A stretch of DNA of 64,000 bases, taken from an uncultured Alistipes sp. (GTDB lineage: Bacteria > Bacteroidota > Bacteroidia > Bacteroidales > Rikenellaceae). The notes under the pieces are model-generated. The model was not told where the DNA came from. It worked only from the letters and a program-made list of their open reading frames with translations, and searched no databases. A program made the position numbers and the translations under genes. The stretch lies in the NCBI RefSeq assembly GCF_949296715.1, contig NZ_CASFQD010000048.1, forward strand, positions 1-64,000, read 5' to 3'. Position 1 is the first letter of the stretch. The number at the start of each line of letters is the position of its first letter. Shown here one piece after another: positions 9,410 through 17,561 of this stretch.

Positions 9410-10603
9410 ATGCCAAAACCAATCGGAATGGAAATACGTCTGAAAGCGGGAGCCGGATTTCCGAACCGGCTGCTCTATACGCTGGCCGTCATCGCCGGGG
9501 TCTCGGTCGCCAACCTCTACTACAACCAGCCGCTGCTCGACATGATCCGGCAGGAGCTCGGCACCACGACCCTGGCCGCCAACCACATCGCCCTCTTCTC
9601 GCAGTGCGGATACGCCCTCGGACTGCTCTTCCTCATTCCGCTCGCCGACCTGCGCAGCCGTCGGCGCATCCTGCTTGCCGACTTCACGCTGCTGATCCTC
9701 GCCCTGCTGGCCACGGCGACGGCGCCCGACATCGGCGTGCTGCACGTCAGTTCGTTCGTCATCGGCGTCTGCTCCGTCGTGCCGCAGTTCTTCATCCCCT
9801 TCGCCGCGCAGTACTCGCGCCCCGAAAACAAGAACCGCAACGTGGGCATCATCCTCTCGGGGCTGCTCACGGGCATCCTCGCCTCGCGCGTCGTCAGCGG
9901 CGCCGTCGGCGAGTGGCTCGGCTGGCGCGAGATGTACTATATCGCCACGGGCATGATGCTCGTCTGCGCCGTGCTCGTCTTCCGCATCCTGCCCGACGAG
10001 AAGCCCAACTTCACGGGCAGCTACGCCGCGCTCATGCGCTCGCTCTTCACGCTGCTGAAGCAGTACCCGCTGCTGCGGCTGCACTCCGTGCGCGCCGCAC
10101 TCGCCTTCGGCTCGTTCATGGGTTTCTGGGCCACGCTCGCCTTCAAGATGGCGCAGGAGCCCTTCCATGCGGGCAGCGACGTGGTGGGGATGCTCGGGCT
10201 GTGCGGCATCGCCGGAGCCGTGACGGCCTCCTTCATCGGGAAATACATCGCCCGGCTGGGCGTCTACCGCTTCAATTGCTTCGGGGCGCTGCTGCAGCTG
10301 GCCGCCTGGGGGCTCTTCGCCGCGGGCGGCGACCACTACGGGCCGATCATCGGGGGTATCCTGCTCGTCGACATCGGCATGCAGTGCATCCAGTTGAGCA
10401 ACCAGGCGCCGCTGTTCGAGCTCTGCCCGTCGGCCGCCAACCGGATCAACACGATCTTCATGAGCTGCTACTTCATCGGCGGCTCGCTCGGCACGCTGCT
10501 CTCGGGCACGGCCTGGGTGCTCTTCGGCTGGTCGGGCGTCGTGGGGACCGGAGCCCTGCTCACCGCTCTGTCGCTCATCATCACACTCGTTGCCAAACGA
10601 TAG
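9410..10603 (+). CDS. MFS transporter
   Basis: A 397-aa inner-membrane protein with about twelve transmembrane helices. The loop 2-3 motif reads PLADLRSRRR, a recognisable major-facilitator motif A. It resembles multidrug or sugar efflux permeases, but the substrate is not readable. An alternative start at 9428 (MEIRLKAG) is plausible because a weak -7-like TACTTTTA lies at 9401-9408, immediately before the first ATG. The 9181-9409 stretch upstream holds a short direct repeat of GTTGTCAAA near 9235 and nothing else recognisable. The gene appears monocistronic. Confidence 0.88.
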   Translation: MPKPIGMEIRLKAGAGFPNRLLYTLAVIAGVSVANLYYNQPLLDMIRQELGTTTLAANHIALFSQCGYALGLLFLIPLADLRSRRRILLADFTLLILALLATATAPDIGVLHVSSFVIGVCSVVPQFFIPFAAQYSRPENKNRNVGIILSGLLTGILASRVVSGAVGEWLGWREMYYIATGMMLVCAVLVFRILPDEKPNFTGSYAALMRSLFTLLKQYPLLRLHSVRAALAFGSFMGFWATLAFKMAQEPFHAGSDVVGMLGLCGIAGAVTASFIGKYIARLGVYRFNCFGALLQLAAWGLFAAGGDHYGPIIGGILLVDIGMQCIQLSNQAPLFELCPSAANRINTIFMSCYFIGGSLGTLLSGTAWVLFGWSGVVGTGALLTALSLIITLVAKR

Positions 10604-10699
10604 GGTAGTCCGCTGCCGCACTCCGCAATAAGCCCTGCCGGCCGCTGCGCCGCATATCCGCCCCGCCTCACATCACGCATTCACGCCACCGCACAACAA

Positions 10700-10740
10700 A
10701 TCCGGCCGGCCGCAGTCCGAAGCTGCAACCGGCCGGGGTC
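10700..10740. terminator. Hairpin between convergent genes
   Basis: CCGGCCGG (10702-10709) pairs with CCGGCCGG (10729-10736), extended by an inner GCAG/CTGC pair. On the minus strand it is followed by ATTTGTTGTG, so it most likely ends the cupin gene transcript and may also stop read-through from the MFS gene. Confidence 0.55.
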
Positions 10741-10756
10741 TTGTAAGGCGGCAAGT

Positions 10757-11578
10757 CTATTGCAGTTTGCCGTACTCCTCATCCGTGACGGGTTCGAGCC
10801 ACTCGTTCGACGTCTTGTCGCCCGGCACCTCGAAGGCCAGATGGGCGAACCAGCTGTCGGCCGCGGCGCCGTGCCAGTGCTTCACGCCGGCCGGGATGTG
10901 GATCACCGTGCCCGGAAGAATCTCCACGGCGGCCTTGCCCTCCTCCTGGTACCATCCGCGCCCGGCCACACCGATGAGCATCTGTCCGCCGCCCTTTTCG
11001 GCGTGGTGGATGTGCCAGTTGTTGCGGCAGCCCGGCTCGAAGGTCACGTTCGAGACGGCGACCTGCTCGCGCGAGACGGGAGCCAGGTAGCTGTTGCCGG
11101 TGAAATACTGCGCGTAGGCCGTGTTGGGCTCGCCGACGGGGAAAATCATCTGCCGCTGGAAGGCCGCCCGGGCATCCTCACCCGTCGTATCTCCGGCCCA
11201 TACCTCTTTGGCCAGCCGGAACGCCGCCCATGCCTTGGGCCATCCGGCGTAGAAGCCGATGTGGGTGATGATCTCGGCAATCTCCGTGCGGGTGATGCCG
11301 TTCTGCCGGGCCGTCTGCAGGTGGTAGGTCAGCGACGAGTCGGTGATTCCCTGACTGATGAGCGACGTGATCGTCACCAGGCTGCGGTCGCGCAGCCCGA
11401 GGAGGTCGGTGCGGCTCCACACCTCGCCGAAGAGGACATCGTCGTTCAGTTCCGCAAATTTCGGGGCGAAGTCGCCCAGCTGGTCGCGGCCGGCCGTCTG
11501 TTTGGTTTTTTCCTGTGCCATGATCGTTGTTGTGTTAAGTGCCAATGCGACGAGCGCAAGCATGAATCGTCTCTTCAT
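10757..11578 (-). CDS. Secreted carboxymuconolactone decarboxylase-like/cupin fusion protein
   Basis: A 273-aa protein with signal peptide MKRRFMLALVALALNTTTIMAQ. It joins an AhpD/CMD-like helical domain (about 40-120, DRSLVTITSLIS...TRTEIAEIITHIGFYAGWPKA) to a C-terminal cupin (about 170-250). The cupin has metal-ligand-like residues in HIHHAEKGGGQ and HIPAGVKHWHG. The CMD half lacks an obvious CxxC redox pair, so it resembles the decarboxylase-type rather than the peroxidase-type. This fusion is known in Bacteroidota; its substrate is unknown. The start is chosen at the signal peptide, and a longer frame runs through the promoter. Confidence 0.85.
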   Translation of the reverse strand: MKRRFMLALVALALNTTTIMAQEKTKQTAGRDQLGDFAPKFAELNDDVLFGEVWSRTDLLGLRDRSLVTITSLISQGITDSSLTYHLQTARQNGITRTEIAEIITHIGFYAGWPKAWAAFRLAKEVWAGDTTGEDARAAFQRQMIFPVGEPNTAYAQYFTGNSYLAPVSREQVAVSNVTFEPGCRNNWHIHHAEKGGGQMLIGVAGRGWYQEEGKAAVEILPGTVIHIPAGVKHWHGAAADSWFAHLAFEVPGDKTSNEWLEPVTDEEYGKLQ

Positions 11579-11618
11579 ATCGTTCGCGGTTCGTTGGTTT
11601 GCGTTTGCGTTTCCGATA

Positions 11619-11626
11619 CAAAGGTA
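11619..11626 (-). promoter_or_regulatory. -7 box for the CMD/cupin gene
   Basis: The minus strand reads TACCTTTG (TAnnTTTG), 41 nt before the start codon. No clear -33 element. Confidence 0.65.
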
Positions 11627-11718
11627 CGCCACGGCCGCCGGCCGGAGTTATACGTTTTACGGGGGTTTCTACCCGAATCCATGTTTTGCGCGCCGCCGCA
11701 CGCGCCGCGCGGGAGGGA

Positions 11719-12408
11719 TCACGCGTGCAGGCGGTAGCCGACGCCCCGGGCGTTGACGATCTGCACCGACGGATCGGCGGCCAGCAGGCGGCGCAGGCGC
11801 GTGATGAAGACATGCAGGCTCCGGGCGTTGAAGAAGGTGTCGTCGCCCCAGATGCGCTGCAGGATCAGCTGCGTCGGGACGATCTCGCCCATGCGCTCGC
11901 ACAGCATCTCGAGCACCCCGGCCTCGCGGGCCGAGAGCTCGCGCACGTGCACGCCGTCCGCGAGGGTCTGCCGCTCTGGATCGAACTGAAAGCGGCCGAC
12001 GGCGTAGTGCACCCCGGCGGCGGGCCGTGCCGCGCGGCTGCGCCCGACGAGCGACCGGACGCGCACGACCAGCTCGCTCATGGCAAAGGGCTTACGCAGG
12101 TAGTCGTTGCCGCCCGTCTCGAAGCCGCGCACCACATCCTCGGCCGCCGAACGGGCCGAGAGGAAGAGGATCGGCACGTCGTCCGAGCGGCGGCGCAGCG
12201 CCTCGGCAAAGGTGTAGCCGTCCATGCCGGGCATCATGATGTCGGTCACGACGACGTCGGGCCGGCAGGCGTCGAAGCGCCGCAGCCCCTCGACGCCGTC
12301 GTAGGCTACCGTGACGTCGAACTCCCGTTCGCCGAGCGTGTCGGCGATGATGTCGGCCAGTGTCCGCTCGTCCTCGACGAGCAGCATGCGGATCTTATCG
12401 TTCTTCAT
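11719..12408 (-). CDS. OmpR-family response regulator (RprY-like)
   Basis: A 229-aa protein with a receiver domain (1-120; phospho-acceptor D56 in VVVTDIMMPGMDG, lysine in DYLRKPF). A winged-helix DNA-binding domain follows (about 130-229, ending IVNARGVGYRLHA). It overlaps the 3' end of the upstream histidine-kinase gene by 14 nt, so the two are translated from one mRNA. OmpR-type regulators bind direct repeats spaced by about one helical turn; an array of that kind (TTAAC) lies in the promoter region of this operon and of the divergent GLPGLI gene. Confidence 0.93.
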   Translation of the reverse strand: MKNDKIRMLLVEDERTLADIIADTLGEREFDVTVAYDGVEGLRRFDACRPDVVVTDIMMPGMDGYTFAEALRRRSDDVPILFLSARSAAEDVVRGFETGGNDYLRKPFAMSELVVRVRSLVGRSRAARPAAGVHYAVGRFQFDPERQTLADGVHVRELSAREAGVLEMLCERMGEIVPTQLILQRIWGDDTFFNARSLHVFITRLRRLLAADPSVQIVNARGVGYRLHA

Positions 12409-13876
12409 CGGGCAGAATCAGTGTGAAGGTCGAACCGCGGCCCGGAGCGCTCTCCACCGTAATTTCGCCGCCGTGTTTGCGGGCGATCAGCCGCACATAG
12501 TAGAGCCCCAGTCCGAATCCCTTGACGTCGTGGCGGTCTCCGGTCGGCACGCGGTAGAATTTTTCGAAGATGTGGGCCTGCGCTGCGCGGTCGATGCCGA
12601 TGCCGTCGTCCGCGACGCGCAGCTCGACCCCTTTTGCAGTGCGCCGGGCCGTGAGGAGGACCGACACCCGTTCGCCCGAATATTTCAGCGCGTTGTCCAC
12701 CAGGTTGTCCAGCACGTGCCCGAGGTGGAAGCGGTCGGCCGTCACCGCGATGTCCGCCGGCTCGACCCGCACCGTGATCTCGGCCCGGCCGCGGGCCTTC
12801 ATCCGGAATTTCGCCGCCGTCTCGTCGAGCAGCGCTCCGAGTGCAAAGCGCTCGCGGCGGAGCGTGAACTCCTCGCGCTCCTCGACGCTCATCGTCAGGA
12901 TGCGCTGCACCATGCCGCCCAGCGCGGCCAGCTGTTCGCGGATGACCTTAAGGTACCTCTCCCGCCGCGCCGGGTCGTCGGCCGCCCCGAAGTCGAGCAG
13001 GGCGTCGTTCGCGGCGTTGGCCACGGCGATCGGGGTCTTCAGTTCGTGGGTGATGTTGTGCGTCAGGTCGAGGCGCATCTCTTCGAGCGTCTTTTGCCGG
13101 AAGAGCGTGCGCAGCAGGTAGATCAGCGCCCCGGCCACGGCCGCAAGCATCAGGAGCGACGAGCCGATCACTCCGGCCATGTCGCGCAGGAGCTGCCGGT
13201 CGGGGTTCTCGATGCGCAGGCGGAAGAGCAGCTCGTCGTCGGTCGTGAGCGGCGTCGTGAAGACCAGCGGGTCCGCAAGCCGCAACGAGTCGTTGCGCGC
13301 CGTGAGGACCACCTCCTCGTCCGCAAGCGGACGTGTGGAGAAAAGCCGTGCCGACGAGGCCGTATCGGCCTGTCCCCGCACGACATCCACCTTGTGGGGC
13401 AGGTCGATGCCCGCAGCCCGCAGGTTACACGTGAGCAGCGAGTCGTAGCGCGCCATGTTAAGCCGCAGGACATAGACCGACGGGATGCGGATCTCCTGCC
13501 GAATGTGGCGGGTCGTTTCGCCGTCCGAGATGCTGATGTCGTGGTGGACCGTGTCGGCGGCCGTTTGGGGAACGAAGGTGATGCTCTTGCCCGCGCCGGA
13601 GAGGTTCTTTACCGAAATCTCCTGAATCATGTCCACCTGGATCGAGTCGATGTTCCCCGACGAGGAGAAGGTGATTTGGCTGCGGTGCCCGGAGGGTTTG
13701 TTGCCCAGCAGCAGGTCGTCGTAGGCGGCGCGCGTCATGGCCTGCATCACCTGCCGCGAGAACTCGCGCCGGCGGTCGCGGTACATGCCCGCAAGGCTCC
13801 ACGCCTGCACGGCGACGAGTACCGCCAGCGTGACGGTAACCAGAAGCGATATGCGGCCGAAGCGACGTTTGTTCAT
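12395..13876 (-). CDS. Membrane sensor histidine kinase (RprX-like)
   Basis: A 493-aa kinase. An N-terminal membrane anchor (about 8-28) and a roughly 200-residue extracytoplasmic region precede a second transmembrane helix (VIGSSLLMLAAVAGALIYLL). The HisKA H-box THELKTP (His near 277) follows, then an HATPase domain with N-, G1- and G2-boxes (NLVDNALKYSG, VADDGIGID, GFGLGLYYV). The start MNKRRFGRIS is chosen because the longer frame would cross the -7 box. It is the first gene of the two-component operon. The sensed signal is unknown. Confidence 0.92.
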   Translation of the reverse strand: MNKRRFGRISLLVTVTLAVLVAVQAWSLAGMYRDRRREFSRQVMQAMTRAAYDDLLLGNKPSGHRSQITFSSSGNIDSIQVDMIQEISVKNLSGAGKSITFVPQTAADTVHHDISISDGETTRHIRQEIRIPSVYVLRLNMARYDSLLTCNLRAAGIDLPHKVDVVRGQADTASSARLFSTRPLADEEVVLTARNDSLRLADPLVFTTPLTTDDELLFRLRIENPDRQLLRDMAGVIGSSLLMLAAVAGALIYLLRTLFRQKTLEEMRLDLTHNITHELKTPIAVANAANDALLDFGAADDPARRERYLKVIREQLAALGGMVQRILTMSVEEREEFTLRRERFALGALLDETAAKFRMKARGRAEITVRVEPADIAVTADRFHLGHVLDNLVDNALKYSGERVSVLLTARRTAKGVELRVADDGIGIDRAAQAHIFEKFYRVPTGDRHDVKGFGLGLYYVRLIARKHGGEITVESAPGRGSTFTLILPDEER

Positions 13877-13900
13877 TCCGATGCGGCGTTTTGTGCGAAA

Positions 13901-13908
13901 CAAAGGTA
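13901..13908 (-). promoter_or_regulatory. -7 box of the two-component operon
   Basis: TACCTTTG on the minus strand, 25 nt upstream of the kinase start. No TTG is found at the proper distance, which would fit dependence on an activator bound at the TTAAC repeats next to it. Confidence 0.6.
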
Positions 13909-13934
13909 CGCATAAAAACGCCACGGTCGACGGC

Positions 13935-13971
13935 GTTAAGACTATTTAACATTCGTTAACGGAGCGTTAAC
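13935..13971. promoter_or_regulatory. Array of four TTAA(C/G) direct repeats, likely response-regulator operator
   Basis: TTAAG at 13936 and TTAAC at 13946, 13956 and 13967 lie on the same face of the helix (spacings 10, 10, 11). The array sits between the divergent two-component operon and the GLPGLI gene. It is just upstream of the -7 box of the former and at about -35 to -70 of the latter's likely start. Helically phased direct repeats are typical for OmpR/PhoB-type regulators, and one is encoded here. Confidence 0.6.
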
Positions 13972-14028
13972 CATCGCCTGCCGGATTTCGTGCGACCTTT
14001 GTCATCGGAACAAAAACCGATATACACC

Positions 14029-14892
14029 ATGAAAAAAATCTTTGTCATCACCCTGGCCGCCCTTGCGGCCTCGATCTGCGCGGTACAGGCGCAGCAGACC
14101 ATTGTTTCCTATACGACCGACGGCGTCACGACCTTCGATACGGTCGAGCAGCCCGGCGACGTGCTCGACACGACGCGCTTTGTCGTCAGCTACCGCATGC
14201 TCTACCATCAGCGGCCCGAAAACGACGACCCGATGGAAGACCTCCTGCTGCTCCAGGTCGGGCACAACGTCACGAAATGCTACTCCTACAAGACCTGGCA
14301 GACCGACTCGCTCGTGCGCGTCACGCCGCCCGAGCAGGTGATGGCCAACCTCGGAAGTTTCCACGGCGGCGTGAAGGACATCCTCTTCCGCGACCAGGCG
14401 GCCGGCCGGCTGACCCACACCGACCAGATCGGCATGGACCACCTGCTCTACACCGAGCCGCTGCCCGACTGCGGTTGGGAACTTACGGACGGCGAGCGGA
14501 CGATCCTCGGCTATGCCTGCCGCCGGGCCACCTGCACCTTCCGCGGCCGCAACTACGAGGCGTGGTACGCCCCCGAAATTGCCGTGAGCGGCGGGCCGTG
14601 GAAGTTCGGCGGGCTGCCGGGGCTGATCCTTGCCGTGAAGGACGATGCCGGGGTGCTCGACCTGGAAGCCACGGGCGTGGAACAGCGCGTCGAGCCCATC
14701 CGCATGACCAAGCGCAACTACATGAAAACCAGCCGTAAAAAATACAGCGAGCTCAAGCAGAAGATAATGACCGATCCGGTCGGTTATCTCACGGGCAACT
14801 CCAACGTGCGGATGACCGTCAAGAACGAGGACGGCACGCCCCTCAATCCGGGCGACCTCGTGCGCGGCTACAACCCGATCGAACTCGAATAA
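14029..14892 (+). CDS. GLPGLI family secreted protein
   Basis: A 287-aa exported protein with signal peptide MKKIFVITLAALAASICAVQAQ. The family-defining motif is seen in GGPWKFGGLPGLILAVKD. These proteins occur only in Bacteroidota and are nearly always followed by a carboxypeptidase-regulatory-like TonB-dependent receptor, as here after 13 nt. Their biochemical role is unknown; the pairing suggests a periplasmic or surface partner of the receptor. A near -7 box GACCTTTG (13994-14001) precedes it and the TTAAC array lies upstream. Confidence 0.9.
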   Translation: MKKIFVITLAALAASICAVQAQQTIVSYTTDGVTTFDTVEQPGDVLDTTRFVVSYRMLYHQRPENDDPMEDLLLLQVGHNVTKCYSYKTWQTDSLVRVTPPEQVMANLGSFHGGVKDILFRDQAAGRLTHTDQIGMDHLLYTEPLPDCGWELTDGERTILGYACRRATCTFRGRNYEAWYAPEIAVSGGPWKFGGLPGLILAVKDDAGVLDLEATGVEQRVEPIRMTKRNYMKTSRKKYSELKQKIMTDPVGYLTGNSNVRMTVKNEDGTPLNPGDLVRGYNPIELE

Positions 14893-14905
14893 CCCGCAGC
14901 GTCGC

Positions 14906-17473
14906 ATGAAGTGGATTGCATTTCTCATTGTCCTGCTGGGAATTTCCGTCACGGCATCGGCACAGGAGCTGACGGGCCGGGTCGTGGATGCCGCGGACGG
15001 ACGTCCCATCGCCGGAGCCATCGTGCTGGCGGCCGACAGCACGGGCCGGCAGGCGGGCTATACGACCTCGGGAGCAGACGGCACCTACCGCCTGACGCCG
15101 CGTGCGGGGCGGCACGTCGCCCGCATCGAGGTCTCGACGATGGGCTACCGCCGGCAGTCGGTCGCGGCCGCCACGCCGCTCGAAATCGCCATGACGGCTG
15201 CGCCGCTGGCCATCCGCGAGGTCGATATCCGCGCACCGCGCCTCACGCTGCGGGGCGACACGGTAAGCTACAACGTCGCGAGCTTCACCGAGGCGCAGGA
15301 CCGCACGATCGCCGACGTACTGCGCAAGATGCCCGGCATCGAGGTCGAAAAGACGGGCGAAATCCGCTACAACGGCCAGGCGATCAACCGCTTCTACATC
15401 GACGGGCTGGACATGCTCGACGGCCGCTACTCTCTGGCGACGAACAACATCGCCCCGCAGGATGTGGCGAGCGTCGAGGTGATGGAGAACCACCAGCCGA
15501 TCAAGGCCCTGCGCGACATGATCTACAGCGACCGTGCGGCGCTGAACCTCCGCCTGAAGAAGCAGGCCCGGGCACACTGGACCGGCACGCTGCGCGCCGC
15601 GGCAGGCGCCTCGACCGACGAGGCGCTCTGGAACGGCTCAGCCTTCGCCATGCGCATCGCCTCGGGCAGCCAGTCGATGTACAACGTCAAGGGCGAGAAC
15701 ACGGGCGGCGACCCGACGGCCGAGCTGCGGCAGTTGAGCGTCGACGACCTGCTCAACGGCGACGCCAACCGCTACGCGACGCCCGAGTGGTTCTCGACGG
15801 GGCTCTCCGAGGCGCCGCTCGACGACCGGCGCACGCGGATGAACCGCTCGCTCGCGGCCAGTGCGGACAACCTCTGGAAACTCTCCGACGACTACCAGTT
15901 GAGCGCCCACGTCGCCTGCGCCGCCGACCGCACGCAGTCGGACTACGCGGCCCGCACGGTCCGCTACCTGAGCGACGGCGAGCGCATCGAGGAGCTCGGC
16001 GAGCAGGCCCGGCTGCGCAACCGCCAGGTCACGGCGCAGGTACGGTTGCAGGCCAACACCGAGCAGGTCTACCTGCGCGAGCGGCTCGCGGCCGACCTTG
16101 TCTGGAGCGACTTCCGCTCCCTCGTCTCGGGCAGCTACCCCAACCGGCAGCAGAGTGCGGCGCCCGCCTTCCGTGTGGAGAACGATCTGGACTACATCCG
16201 CCGCACGGGACGCCACGCGATGACCGTCACCTCGAACATGCTGTGGCTCACGCAGCCGCAGCAGCTGGACGTCGTGCGCGAGGGCTCCGCACAACGGCAG
16301 ACGCTCGATGTCGGCCTGCTGCGCATGAACCACAACGCCGCCTGGGACGTGCAGGCCGGCCGCCGCTGGTCGTTCCGCCTCAAAGGGGGCGTTGCGGGCC
16401 TGCTGCGCGACTTCGAAAGCACGCTGACGGGCGTCACAACGGATGCAGCGCACGGCGATGCCCGCTTCGGATACATCGGGCTCTACGTGCAGCCCGCCGT
16501 CACGTTCCGCACGCCGCGCCTGCGCCTTATGTGCGAACTCCCCGCAACGTGGCGCCACTACCGGTCCGGGCAGCGGCAGGCCGACCTGCCCGTCTGGGAC
16601 AGTCGGATCATTGCCCGCTGGGAGGTCTCGGCCTACTGGGCTCTCTCGGCCTCGGCATCGACGGGGCAGGCGGCGCCGGACGACGGCCGGATCTATCCCT
16701 GCGTGCTGCTGCGCGACTACCGCACGCTCTCCGCGGGCACCTCGTCGCTCGAGCAGGCGTGGCACACCACCTTCTCCGCGGCAGCCAACTACAAGAACCC
16801 GCTGAACGGCCTGTTCGCCTACCTCCTGGCGTGGGGCAGCCGGAGCCGCCTGCCGCTGCTCGCCACACAGCGCTTCGAGGGCGACTACCTCGTCGGCGGC
16901 TGGACGGAGCAGACGAACAGCGTCACGTCGTGGCAACTCTCGGCGGGCATCAGCAAGAACCTCGACGCCCTGCACGGGCAGGCGGGGCTCGATGCCGCCT
17001 TCATGAACGCCGATGCGCAGATGCTGCAGGAGGGGAGCCGCATGCCGTACCGCAACCGGACGCTCGACCTCTCGCCGCGCATCAACTTCCGCTTCGCCCG
17101 CTGGATCAACGCCGAATACCGGCTCAACTACCGCTACACGCAGCTGAAGATCGAGGGCTCGGGCGCCTCGGCCCGCCACGCCGCCGACCAGCGGCTGACC
17201 GTCAGCCTCTCGCCGACCGAACGCCTCGTCATCCGCCTGACGGGCGAGCACTACTACACACAGCTCTCCGACACACAGTCCAAGCACCTGCTTCTGGCCG
17301 ACGCGTCGGTAAGCTGGAAGATCGGCGAACGCTGGGAACTTTCGGCCACGGCGGCGAACCTGCTCGGCGAAACGGCCTACGCCTACACGCTCTTCGACGC
17401 CTTGAGCTCCTCGTCGTGCCGCTACACGATCCGCCCGCGCGACCTCTACCTCGGCGCCACCTGGCGCTTCTGA
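14906..17473 (+). CDS. TonB-dependent-receptor-like outer-membrane protein (GLPGLI partner)
   Basis: An 855-aa protein with signal peptide MKWIAFLIVLLGISVTASAQ. A carboxypeptidase-regulatory-like domain (about 21-105, LTGRVVDAADGRPIAGAIV) and a plug-like region (about 120-230, FTEAQDRTIADVLRKMPGIEV) come next, then a long C-terminal beta-barrel ending in aromatic residue F (YLGATWRF). It belongs to the receptor type that accompanies GLPGLI proteins. The substrate is unknown. It forms an operon with the gene 13 nt upstream and is the likely target of the neighbouring two-component system. Confidence 0.9.
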   Translation: MKWIAFLIVLLGISVTASAQELTGRVVDAADGRPIAGAIVLAADSTGRQAGYTTSGADGTYRLTPRAGRHVARIEVSTMGYRRQSVAAATPLEIAMTAAPLAIREVDIRAPRLTLRGDTVSYNVASFTEAQDRTIADVLRKMPGIEVEKTGEIRYNGQAINRFYIDGLDMLDGRYSLATNNIAPQDVASVEVMENHQPIKALRDMIYSDRAALNLRLKKQARAHWTGTLRAAAGASTDEALWNGSAFAMRIASGSQSMYNVKGENTGGDPTAELRQLSVDDLLNGDANRYATPEWFSTGLSEAPLDDRRTRMNRSLAASADNLWKLSDDYQLSAHVACAADRTQSDYAARTVRYLSDGERIEELGEQARLRNRQVTAQVRLQANTEQVYLRERLAADLVWSDFRSLVSGSYPNRQQSAAPAFRVENDLDYIRRTGRHAMTVTSNMLWLTQPQQLDVVREGSAQRQTLDVGLLRMNHNAAWDVQAGRRWSFRLKGGVAGLLRDFESTLTGVTTDAAHGDARFGYIGLYVQPAVTFRTPRLRLMCELPATWRHYRSGQRQADLPVWDSRIIARWEVSAYWALSASASTGQAAPDDGRIYPCVLLRDYRTLSAGTSSLEQAWHTTFSAAANYKNPLNGLFAYLLAWGSRSRLPLLATQRFEGDYLVGGWTEQTNSVTSWQLSAGISKNLDALHGQAGLDAAFMNADAQMLQEGSRMPYRNRTLDLSPRINFRFARWINAEYRLNYRYTQLKIEGSGASARHAADQRLTVSLSPTERLVIRLTGEHYYTQLSDTQSKHLLLADASVSWKIGERWELSATAANLLGETAYAYTLFDALSSSSCRYTIRPRDLYLGATWRF

Positions 17474-17503
17474 CCGCCGCCCGGCTGTCCATCTCGGCAC
17501 AAT

Positions 17504-17538
17504 GCGCACGGGGCAGGCTGTGGGCCTGCCCCGTGCGC
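17504..17538. terminator. Bidirectional hairpin between convergent receptor genes
   Basis: A 15-bp perfect stem (17504-17518 with 17524-17538, GCGCACGGGGCAGGC and its complement) around a 5-nt loop separates two convergent genes. It lacks a strong T-run, so termination efficiency is uncertain. Confidence 0.6.
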
Positions 17539-17561
17539 GTTGCAACACAGCCGTTGCGGCG

